Virus record (IMG/VR): IMGVR_UViG_3300013094_000141
Location: 1-35,545 of that record
DNA from: a virus
Direction: 5' to 3' (one strand)
Length of the DNA: 35,545 bases
Part shown: piece by piece, positions 11,501 through 17,944 of the stretch
How the letters are laid out: each line of letters opens with the position of its first letter
Numbering within the stretch: position 1 is the first letter of the stretch
Notes under the pieces: model-generated
What the model was told of the DNA's origin: nothing
What the model saw: only the letters and a program-made list of their open reading frames with translations
Database searches by the model: none
Program-made: the position numbers and the translations under genes

Positions 11501-14500
11501 CTACAGATCTAATAGATGGTTTATTGTAAACAAACACTCGACCAACGTCCGGATGTGGGTCTGTATCTGTTGCCGCATTTTGATATGTTATTGCTCCAAC
11601 AATATAATAATTAGATCCAGGAGCCCAGGATATAGTAGAACCAAAATTTTGATCGGCTGTTAAAGAAAGATTATTTGCAAACGAAGACGATGTAAAATTA
11701 TTAGCCTTTTGGAAAACTGCCCATTTACCTGTGCCGTCATCATCGACCCATACAGTTTCTCCAATACCTGCTTTTTCTAATACTGGAAATTTTGTAACAT
11801 CATCAAAATTTGACAATCTTGCTGATACAAAATTAAACATTAATCCTACAGGAATTTCTATAGGTACAGGAATTGAACTTAAGGTTGTTGCAACTGTAAA
11901 TTGATTGTATGTAGGAATTTGATAAACAATGTAAACTTGATCCAATGCTTCATTATAACGAGTAACACTTACTAAATCTCCTACATTTAGATTATGAGGA
12001 ATATCTGTTGTAAATGTAACTAATTTATTGATTGGATCTGTGATACCGGCCGCAACCACCTTTGAAGGCATTACAGAATATCGCAACACATCCCAGCTAC
12101 CATTTTCAGCAAAGCCAACCCAAATTGTATCACCTTCTTGTAAATTTTTATTATTGGCAATATCTAAAATACTGTTCTTATTATACGCCGTGGCAGTAAC
12201 ATCATCGTATCTAGGATATCCTGCCATAGGCAATACGATAGAATTAACTTGATATGTGCTAGTTGTAGTAGGAAAGGCAGTAGCAGACGAATAGTTGTCT
12301 GGTTTTATTAAAACAGCATTTGGTGTTTTATAATATGTAAGATTATTTGGACTTACAGGCAGAGTGTCGACAAATTGTATTACTTGTGGATTTTCTCCGA
12401 ATGATGTTTCATCTAAAGTTATTTCAATCTCTTGAAGAGTTTCAAAACCGCCAAATGTGCCAACACGGAACGCCCATGTTTCATTGTAAGTTACTTCACC
12501 TTTTAAATTATGAACGCTGGCTTTGATTAATTTGTCAATAGCATTCTTTGTTCCTTTTTCTTTAATATAACCTTGATAAAATTTATATTGTGCAATAGGA
12601 TCATCAAAGATGTTATCCAAATAAGGACGAGGACTATAACCTGTTAAATGTTGTGCCATGGCTTGCACACCGGCATCAAAATTATCAATATTTAGGCTAT
12701 AGAAATCTTCAAACTGATTAATTTTATAATCAAAGTTTGGAAGCAATTTTGCTGTTGGTTTACTTGGTAGTGTATCCCAATTTGTAAAATCAAATGTTGT
12801 GGTACCAGTTAATGGAATATTTGTAAAATAATATTTGCCAGCGTATCTTACGGTAGAACCTGCACCATAGTCTGTGTATTGTGCCCAGTCTTGAATCTGT
12901 GCGTCATCGTACACAAATCCAGGACTAAAGAAATCACCATTCCAATTTGCAGTTCTAAAACCGCTTACGTGAATTCGACGTTGTCTATATCCAGATTCAA
13001 TATCATATATAATATCATTAAACAAACTTCTATTGTTAAACACCAAGGCATGTTCTTTTTGTATTGTACTAAATTCAACAAAGAATAAACCTTCAGTGGT
13101 GTTTACTGTACTAATTGTAAACACGTTGTCTTGTCGTTGTAATCCAAGACTATGCGGAGGGAACGGAGATCCGTCTGCTTTTAATACACTATACTCATAA
13201 AACGCATTGTTTAGATCATCAACAACTCCGCCAATCATGTTAAATGACAATTGATCAGCAAAAGGACTTACTGTAATAATTGAATCATCAACCCAATTTT
13301 GCGTACTCCAGTATAAAAATTCTTTTCCAGAAAATTTCCAATCTAGTGTTTGATTTAAATCTGGCTGGACTTCATTAAATGTAAATCCTTGTGTTGTTAG
13401 ATATTTTCCGTATCCAACAAATAAATTATAAACTTCTTGTACCGTAGCATAAGATGTGCCGTAAGGAACAAGTGTAACATCAGACTCAAACACTCTAGGA
13501 TCATACACAGTAACCCCGCCAATCACCGGAAGAGATTTTAATTGGTTCCAATTTGCTCCTGTAAATGTACCACCTGCGGTATGCGCCAAGACACATCTAT
13601 AATATATGTTAGCATAAGATGCAATCACTCCTGTTTGATAAAATGCACCCGGAGTCCATGTTAGATAAGGCTCACTACGACCACCAACATTTACAACGTT
13701 ATCTGCTGTTGTAGGAAGAGGATTGTATATTGGAAAATATGGTCTTGTTTTATCATATCCTCTAACTGTAAATCCTATTTCAGTTTTTTGAACAATAACT
13801 CCAGAAACAGAATAGGTAGCGGTTGGATTGCTTTTATTAAAATAGATAGAATAATCTTCTGATGGTAGTAATACTCCAGGATTAGAACTGGTAGGATCAA
13901 CTGCATCAATAATAATTTGTAATTTGTCTTTGCTTACAAATCCACCAACTTTTGCAAATAAGTTATAGTTTATATTAGATAGATCTGTCTGTAGAGTATC
14001 AAGGTATGTATAATTTCCTTGGCGTTTAGCTTCAACTAAAAACACGCTGTATCCAGATGCTAAAATTCTATTTCCATCGCTGTCTAGCGTATTTGGGACT
14101 AGAATTGAATCAAATTGTAAGAATGTTTTGTTAGATCCATAACGATATTGCCCTGCAAGATTTTTTACCAATCTTGATGTGTCCCACATCAATGACGCAT
14201 ACAACGCTGGTTTGGCTAGTGCCAACATAATCTGAACAGCAAACGGATAAAGACTGCTACGTCTCCACGCTGTTTCAGCAGGGCCTTGATCACCAAACAC
14301 CCAATCTTGTTCAATTAAAATATTGTTAATTGTGCTAGGCGCAATAATTCCTATATCAGTTACGTCACGTAAATTTCCACTGTCGTCTACAGGAATGATG
14401 TTTAACAGTCCAGGACGGACATACAACGGATCAACTCCTGCTCTCAAACCTTGTTGTATTGTACCTGTAGCCAGATCATTCCATAAAATTAAATTTCCAG

Positions 14501-17500
14501 AAGTATACGGTGCCGGACCATATACACTAGTCCACCAGTCTGGTTCTTCACTAAAGCCTAACATTTCCCAAGGACATGTATGAGGGCGATCAGTATCATA
14601 AAAATGTTTGTATATTCCTCTCCAATAGCCTGGCACTGGTAGCTTGAATAATGTGTCTATTCCTTCTGGTCTGTAGTTAAATGTAAACGGCATTGTAATG
14701 TCAGTCACTGTATTAGACTGATAATCAATTCCAAAAAATCCGGCCCATCTTAAAAATTCAGGAACTAATAATGTGTTGATATCAAATGGACTATATTCAT
14801 TATTTCTAAATGCGCCTGGCAATACCCGATTGATATCTATAAAATCTTGATTGTAAGATACTTTAATATTGTTGTAGACCCGTGTTTCAAATTCTAAAAG
14901 AATTGCATCTCTAAAATCACCATACGCAACAGTGATACTACCATCGTGTCCTTGTATTACTTGAGTAGGAACAGTATACGTATTATCAACATAAATTGAT
15001 GGAATGAATTTTGGATATAATCCTAATTTAGTAGGCGTAGGTGGAACGTAGCTTCCAACGGTGCTGGTATAGTCTTTAATAATAATAACATCGCCCGCAG
15101 TTAATCCAATAGAAAAATCAACAACTGCAACCACTTGATCAAAAGTATAATCTCTGCCAACAACTAATTGTGTGCCGTTGAGGTAAACTAAAACAGTTCG
15201 TTCACTTAATACATTATTATTAAACTCTGAAGAAATTGAATATCTTGTTATTCTATAATCAGTAACTGTATATGTTCGGGTTGAAACATCTGATCCGAAT
15301 GGTAACATATCAGAATACGCATAGGGGAATGAGCTATTTTTTCCATTTGTCATTGTAGCCATTACTAAATCTAATGCGGCTGAAGGAGCATACGTTCCTT
15401 TTAATTCTGTTATTATTTTGATCAAAGCAAGTTTAAAAGAATGATATTGATCGGAAGTTTTTCTAATAGCGTCAATTAAATTGTGCTCTTTAACTCCGAT
15501 AAACATTTGAGCAAAGCTCAAAGGAGTTTCATGAGAAATTAATCGTGTTCCATAATTTGATATATTCCCAATATCTCTTAAATTGCTATCTCCAGGAAAT
15601 ACTCCAGAAAACGTAGGGCAGTTATCTGTGATAGATTTTACATGATCTGAAATTTCAGCCAGAGTAAATTGTTCTATTGAAGAGTTTAATGGGTTGTTTG
15701 TTGCACCTAAAGCAATTTCATAATACCCAGTAGCGTTGGGAGGAGTTGAAGTGTATATCTTAAAAGTTACTCGATCATTAATGTTCAATGTTGATGTAAA
15801 AAATACAAAATATTGAGGTCCTTGTGTAAGGAATCTATAATCTGTTGCAAATATTTTCTTAACATTGTTAACAAAAACATCAACTTTAATGTCTGAGATA
15901 TACCCAGGAGTATCAAGGGCTGTAATTTCAATAGTATTAGTTGCCGTTGTTAATACTTGAAATTGTATAATTGGAATATTAATGTTAGAACTTAATTCCC
16001 ATGTTGTAACATATTCTTCAGTAGGATAATTAAATTTTAAATAATATTGTTGTGTGTTATATACTCCTGTTGTAATGCCTTCTACAATAACAAAAGTATC
16101 TGTTTGAAAATAATTAGTGAATAGATAATCACCAACATTATTAACATTTAGGTATTCCAACGGAAAACCTAACACGCTATCTGGTGCACCGGTTCCAACA
16201 GAATATCCAAATATTCTAGTACCGGTAAATGTGCCACGATAAACAGATGTATCACCAAAACTTACTCCGCTTTTATCAAACACATCAAACAACGGAAATT
16301 GATTTAAACTTGTTTTTTCTTGTGCCGTATGCCATGTAGATCCATCAAACCACCAATTTTTTCCAGCATTAATTTCGCCGCGAAGGACAGCTACTCCTGC
16401 ATTTGTTACAGGAATCCAATCTTCTGTAGGCACTAAAGAAATAACCTGCAATCCATTTATACTTACAAAATCAACTAGATATACTCTTCCTCGAACTAGT
16501 GGATCATTATCGTTGTTAAAAATTACACGATACCCTGGTTGCAATAATTCGCTATCTACGTAATAACCAGGTGTACCTTCAACTTCTGTAAATGCATTTG
16601 CGGTAATATTGTCAATTAGATCAATAGGAGCAATCTCAGTAGACCCGTAATTAAATAATTGTAAATTTGGTTTGAACTCAACTATTGGACGATTCGCACG
16701 TTGATTCTGTGGAAACACTGGAATAACATTATTTGCCTCGGCAGTTGCAATTATAACATCTGCATGAAACCAGCGATTGTATCTAGACCAAGCATTACCG
16801 TCAAGACTACTTTTATTGATTGTGATATATTCTGGAGTAAACGGAATATTACTAAAATTATCAAACGGATATTCATCAAAGTTAGTACCATCAAAGTTGA
16901 CATCTAAATTTGTTGTTGCAATTCCTGCATTTTGTAAAGTACTCCAGTCAGTTAATGTAATTGCAGTTCCAACTCCTTCAACAATCCATTCTTTATCAAT
17001 ATAAGAAGCAGGAGTTATCATTCCGCTAAAACGAATTTTCATTCCGTTAGTAAGTGTAATTCCATTTCCTGATTGATAGTTTACTTTTCCAACTATTTCA
17101 TTTACAACATCAAGTTTAGAATTTTCATCTAAGTTTTCTACTATAAATCTACCAGCTATTGTGCTATCATCTCCTGCAACATAAAATAATGTAGATGGAG
17201 TTGTTGCATCAACTGTTAGTATAATCTGACCACTAGAAATACCATTATTGCTGGCATTAAAATATGCATCTTGTGCCGAAGGGCTTACTGCTGTTTTAAT
17301 CCAAAATTTATGTTTACTACTTACATTGAAAACGTAAGTCATTCCTCGATATAATGTAACCAATGGATCCGGTGTTACACCATCAGGTGTAAAAATGAAT
17401 ATCTCTTTTGTTGGATCATCTGTAACTGCATAAGTGCTAACTGTAGAAAGTACAGGTCCTGTAATTTCAATTGCATCAGGGCCAGTTGGCAACCAATAGT

Positions 17501-17942
17501 ATTGGTTGAAATTTACAAATTTATCCCAATCGATATATGGATTATAAGAGTAAGTTTTAGACTCAAATAATCTATTATGATTACTAGTAACTCCAGTTTC
17601 AAAAGCGATCTGATTTATTAAGTCATCGTATCCAACTGTTGTTTTTATATTTTGTTGTGCATCTCTAATTAATAATGCTGGTTCTAATTGATAATCTGCT
17701 TCTAATCCGTTTGATGCAGGGATGTATTGATCAGTTGCCGGATTGTAATTTGGACTTAGTGTACTTCCAATGAAACCACTAATACGTTCAATTTTTGCAG
17801 GCTGTATTAATTGATCTAACGTGCTAGTTAAGAATCCTGTATTTTTATCTGTTCTTAAATAGGTTGGTAATAGATCAACAGTACGTCGAGTATCTGATGG
17901 ATTTGCAATGTCTACTACATTTATAATTTCATTATTTGCCAT
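2520..17942 (-). CDS. Giant virion structural protein (5140 aa), probable peripheral baseplate protein
   Basis: One uninterrupted frame encodes 5140 residues, about five times T4 gp7 (1032 aa). The ATG at 17942 lies 2 bases after the gp6 stop. Residues 1-160 hold a region with LPTYLRTDKNTGFL and YIDWDKFVNFNQYYWLP, of a type I recall from large structural proteins of marine T4-like phages. Then come a cupredoxin-like domain (about 178-268), a long mixed region, seven FG-GAP-like repeats (about 2095-2577), two pairs of PGSGY beta repeats (about 2977-3034 and 3336-3408), coiled coils near 3620-3700 and 4214-4280, an LRRGTLGTG segment near 4500, and a glycine-rich domain (4761-5010). No signal peptide or membrane span is visible. 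Its place after 53, 27-like, 5, 25 and 6 suggests a wedge or peripheral baseplate protein taking over roles of T4 gp7-gp10; this is inferred from position, not from recognisable similarity to those proteins. Confidence 0.85.
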   Translation of the reverse strand: MANNEIINVVDIANPSDTRRTVDLLPTYLRTDKNTGFLTSTLDQLIQPAKIERISGFIGSTLSPNYNPATDQYIPASNGLEADYQLEPALLIRDAQQNIKTTVGYDDLINQIAFETGVTSNHNRLFESKTYSYNPYIDWDKFVNFNQYYWLPTGPDAIEITGPVLSTVSTYAVTDDPTKEIFIFTPDGVTPDPLVTLYRGMTYVFNVSSKHKFWIKTAVSPSAQDAYFNASNNGISSGQIILTVDATTPSTLFYVAGDDSTIAGRFIVENLDENSKLDVVNEIVGKVNYQSGNGITLTNGMKIRFSGMITPASYIDKEWIVEGVGTAITLTDWSTLQNAGIATTNLDVNFDGTNFDEYPFDNFSNIPFTPEYITINKSSLDGNAWSRYNRWFHADVIIATAEANNVIPVFPQNQRANRPIVEFKPNLQLFNYGSTEIAPIDLIDNITANAFTEVEGTPGYYVDSELLQPGYRVIFNNDNDPLVRGRVYLVDFVSINGLQVISLVPTEDWIPVTNAGVAVLRGEINAGKNWWFDGSTWHTAQEKTSLNQFPLFDVFDKSGVSFGDTSVYRGTFTGTRIFGYSVGTGAPDSVLGFPLEYLNVNNVGDYLFTNYFQTDTFVIVEGITTGVYNTQQYYLKFNYPTEEYVTTWELSSNINIPIIQFQVLTTATNTIEITALDTPGYISDIKVDVFVNNVKKIFATDYRFLTQGPQYFVFFTSTLNINDRVTFKIYTSTPPNATGYYEIALGATNNPLNSSIEQFTLAEISDHVKSITDNCPTFSGVFPGDSNLRDIGNISNYGTRLISHETPLSFAQMFIGVKEHNLIDAIRKTSDQYHSFKLALIKIITELKGTYAPSAALDLVMATMTNGKNSSFPYAYSDMLPFGSDVSTRTYTVTDYRITRYSISSEFNNNVLSERTVLVYLNGTQLVVGRDYTFDQVVAVVDFSIGLTAGDVIIIKDYTSTVGSYVPPTPTKLGLYPKFIPSIYVDNTYTVPTQVIQGHDGSITVAYGDFRDAILLEFETRVYNNIKVSYNQDFIDINRVLPGAFRNNEYSPFDINTLLVPEFLRWAGFFGIDYQSNTVTDITMPFTFNYRPEGIDTLFKLPVPGYWRGIYKHFYDTDRPHTCPWEMLGFSEEPDWWTSVYGPAPYTSGNLILWNDLATGTIQQGLRAGVDPLYVRPGLLNIIPVDDSGNLRDVTDIGIIAPSTINNILIEQDWVFGDQGPAETAWRRSSLYPFAVQIMLALAKPALYASLMWDTSRLVKNLAGQYRYGSNKTFLQFDSILVPNTLDSDGNRILASGYSVFLVEAKRQGNYTYLDTLQTDLSNINYNLFAKVGGFVSKDKLQIIIDAVDPTSSNPGVLLPSEDYSIYFNKSNPTATYSVSGVIVQKTEIGFTVRGYDKTRPYFPIYNPLPTTADNVVNVGGRSEPYLTWTPGAFYQTGVIASYANIYYRCVLAHTAGGTFTGANWNQLKSLPVIGGVTVYDPRVFESDVTLVPYGTSYATVQEVYNLFVGYGKYLTTQGFTFNEVQPDLNQTLDWKFSGKEFLYWSTQNWVDDSIITVSPFADQLSFNMIGGVVDDLNNAFYEYSVLKADGSPFPPHSLGLQRQDNVFTISTVNTTEGLFFVEFSTIQKEHALVFNNRSLFNDIIYDIESGYRQRRIHVSGFRTANWNGDFFSPGFVYDDAQIQDWAQYTDYGAGSTVRYAGKYYFTNIPLTGTTTFDFTNWDTLPSKPTAKLLPNFDYKINQFEDFYSLNIDNFDAGVQAMAQHLTGYSPRPYLDNIFDDPIAQYKFYQGYIKEKGTKNAIDKLIKASVHNLKGEVTYNETWAFRVGTFGGFETLQEIEITLDETSFGENPQVIQFVDTLPVSPNNLTYYKTPNAVLIKPDNYSSATAFPTTTSTYQVNSIVLPMAGYPRYDDVTATAYNKNSILDIANNKNLQEGDTIWVGFAENGSWDVLRYSVMPSKVVAAGITDPINKLVTFTTDIPHNLNVGDLVSVTRYNEALDQVYIVYQIPTYNQFTVATTLSSIPVPIEIPVGLMFNFVSARLSNFDDVTKFPVLEKAGIGETVWVDDDGTGKWAVFQKANNFTSSSFANNLSLTADQNFGSTISWAPGSNYYIVGAITYQNAATDTDPHPDVGRVFVYNKPSIRSVELDSIVSYGLNDSNTYYDSNIPANFGTSIAYEPIDNLIFVGAPGVSYPFLKIVSGQPTFAGVAGSTQHSIDNTGLVKINTVQIINLVPTPVTVAVLASGNPVNSGLFGTSIAVQQQSSPRVLVGAPGEHNVYVFNVTTGTTTTVTVPATTTLPTTINSITFGAGSKFGNNISGSADLSYVAVGAPGYANDTGAVAIYQYANGEYTGVQVIQAADINNALGYGTPSNPTGPYFTTNHQIGTQVVMSADGSYLAITVPNATSNLIGATGAVVIATLTNGVYVPLQDIRIPNLSDTGDFGSFISMDATADTLVISSSGTILGSRATFDTYTQAKIGGVAYQLDDTSPLRPNPTTFDSNSTKIYSSVNDSGNAFVYNRFNTKFAFGQELIPASSADLPKFGTSTIITDSAIVVGAPGVIDFNGHEGGEIVIFAENDTTVKSWQKLREQTDMIDLTRINRAYTLNDFTEQVKDYLEIIDPVKGKISGEADQELSYKTMFDPAVYSLGVSGVVVNSNINWIDDHVGELWWDLSTVKFVWYEQGNADYRKNNWNGMFPGSTIDVYEWVGTHYLPSQWASLADTPDGLSEGISGQPKFPDNSVVSVKQVYNAITNAFTNVYYYWVKNKTIVPNIPTRQISAYSTAQLIANPSAQGVKYITFQAPDSIALVNLKPDLISDQIHLHVEMDSIGNTVPRHTEWLLIEEGNPTSLPNTMLSRKLIDSLVGTDSVGNQVPDPTLPNRLQYGVTVLPRQSLFVNRLSALANIFEYINSVLAVNLTTGIKNFANISAKEPLPSTSLSLYDQVVEDLYSLNQIDTKYFEQATISSVLVSSNGAIEGLKIGNPGSGYSSSNPPYITINGKGTGAVAQAICNALGEVIGYKIINPGSGYTPGTTASIRPFCVVVLVDTDSLNQWAIYQWNAKLSNWIKIRTQSYDTSQYWKYTNWYDPTYNSLQPVVATVDSTYELDILLSIPEGNYVKVKNSGDGRYLILRRTPPGTTTGTFSPNWDVMVSENGTIQFLSTLWSLKNDPYAFDEITAFDQTEWDQSADEELRNILISVKDDLFINDLAVYWNLTFLKAVKYALSEQKNLDWAFKTAFIGVTNHAGALDQRPTYKLQDSSFYEDYINEVKPYHTKIRNFTVNYTSTDVSSTFIGDYDLPAYWDSLQTRFRTVGFGNSQLTLQPWKTWFQNYSYSVGEIIISDPGSGYTNPPTVTIIPAAGDPGKGATAVAYISKGSISSIEVTNGGSGYSATPTVILQGGGGANTPARVYAQLYNDLVRSTKVEIKFDRISKGREIGLPNFPNDSSVGYTRKYQDVFYGDGVTYHFPLTWVPTPDKAQISLYVNGVFQLVDSYSIEYNVVDTTTYPMAHYKQKLAILVLSTIPAPDVLVKIIYPKHIELYNAFDRMQDYYEPTSGMPGNTGTLLMSGLEYPGVKIDTLPYSFSGGWDTLPYWSTSWDNFQQTTNFATVLNPQSNQSNQLVFLNSELADLENQQAVLASAIQTLNALLPTIPSTIIVNTGLGPEQVSNPEYTSVTTQLSIDQNNLTEVQLKIQSVLGEITARSYGKIEIPIPYTVNSTATITAYLNNTRITNFTILPNSTATTATITLAAGSTGTIFVPLTAFSTTTDNLVTFRDITDDGTVLPSDEYSLDTLLSGADYNPAITLGVNPAEIVVDGDSFISANAAYAPEEMIPGQVQDSIAINVYTQLPESSPLIKTYRYQLDGVTQSFPITRGQNTSSYIVIANNTPLHHGTDYLIDISNQYLGLVTPLAGPGWLSISCIETGGVGLLDKQADVNANPYTNIISSAAYTDIKDVYVTVNGLPVSKATTATIVNITNYGSPITLQLSTSTNSGDGTAVIINDTGLGLLNGASFAKFIDATHVQLFTDNQFTHPIDGTKWAKTYIPNTAIIAINGWMLTPADESSGSDTPRALLSIAKPSISIANPAAINFTQAWFFNEPHKAYSEVYEQIIKNPSGNIFTLEQPPGSAKPYHSQVIVEYNGVRLIPPETVYYIVEEGQTQFSIRQEIQYNRGIIDVAHLEVYRNGDLLQYGIDYVMDQPQGEIFLGNQSSNISTAFVEQQAYRNTLTTDISNVQSELLVISTGTANYTLLTNSLANLNAQLTIVDENIAKIQNAINNQQNFISVTPGVIKTGDALAITVLDSNYDYLIEANQLFLSQTISVPRSSNDTIRIISFTNHDGSHIRKEKFNGNPANTYVIQRPVFDTNYIWVEYNGATLITNIDFTVEPDGVTVKILPKYYQSNNDVIVIMSMSTSAYIGALGYRMFTDILGRTGYKRLSSANSTYLAQPLQLADVYIYVEDGSVLSKPNTQLNLPGVIYIFGERIEYFTISGNILGQLRRGTLGTGAKNAYNAGAKVIDQSANQTINVNESTKIQKFITSGASTYVLSDINLANTTDDIYGRPVPAETDTIEVYYGGRKLLKPTVVTPFVNVSGTVGDGNYLNLDTVKGIVPNTPIAFTGNGFGNLLTTELYYVKAVYTATTQITISQIPNGEAYAVFTATGALVGNLSNVTQHDGNVTFDSSSTNSIGISSDSIVQPEFNIVQGTNNYAQRNTFTKTLTTTTGAITTSSTTITVAPYLSRVGKWKSIILDINSGTTFTLPNDFSAVNIVEIWGGGGSGGDESVGSTGGGGGGYAAIANIPQSANSIVSFVVGKGGDGTLIGTPTVAPAQQYVSATSNDGGTTIFGDTTSTSGAVYVYATGGGGGSSGTPGTGHVGALGSGHSTMTMSGNSNTSYVASLTGYTAVVKFGGGGGAGGPNGPSTSGYGLYGVNGTATTNSFIGTASIAGSIINIGGGSGGDSGLNASYSYGPTGKGGNGALPGGGGGGGIHRTNTNIGGTAQTGAGGNGLIVISYAVLSGSTPGSISVTTSTNITHKELIPAYTGTTIVQTYQDIQIVDRAELRLNIVNGVEPNLALAVFQRQGTQLYQEVPGLSMQEITDSPVIRFLSESPADIPDDSYYGGDLVITLETDGELQAEDGSPLEGE
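2913..3662 (-). other. Glycine-rich adhesin-like domain at the C-terminus of the giant protein
   Basis: Residues 4761-5010 begin with VEIWGGGGSGG and end with GGNGLIVISYA. Between them are several runs of four to seven glycines separated by short variable loops. This start and end, with glycine-run layers, is typical of the glycine-rich domains in phage tail proteins and adhesins, where polyglycine strands stack and the loops between them bind receptors. About 130 residues follow it to the C-terminus. Confidence 0.7.
10212..11660 (-). other. Seven FG-GAP-like repeats, predicted beta-propeller in the giant protein
   Basis: Seven units of about 70 residues each carry an (F/I)G-x-x-(I/V) strand and a later hydrophobic strand, often ending VGAPG: NFGSTISW (F2100), NFGTSIAYEP, LFGTSIAV, KFGNNISG, QIGTQVVMSADG, DFGSFISMDA and KFGTSTIITD. 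VGAPG follows in units 2, 3, 4 and 7 and is degenerate in units 1, 5 and 6. Most units then have a strand such as GRVFVY, NVYVF, GAVAIY or GEIVIF. The order FG...GAP...strand is that of integrin-alpha FG-GAP blades, and seven units match a closed propeller. The canonical calcium loop is not clear. Confidence 0.7.
17139..17411 (-). other. Degenerate cupredoxin-like domain near the N-terminus of the giant protein
   Basis: Residues about 178-268 align by eye with the domain in the fibre protein: GMTYVFNV, KHKFWIKT (His211), YFNASNNGISSG, then LFYVAGDDSTIAGRFIV. His211 sits at the first ligand position, but the Cys-His-Met loop is replaced by AGDDSTI, so this copy should not bind type 1 copper. 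Confidence 0.55.
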
Positions 17943-17944
17943 TA

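Noticed and set aside
7136-17004. Frameshifts or gene boundaries inside the giant gene
   Set aside because: The minus frame is continuous with consistent protein-like composition throughout; no internal stop or clear second start with a ribosome site was seen.
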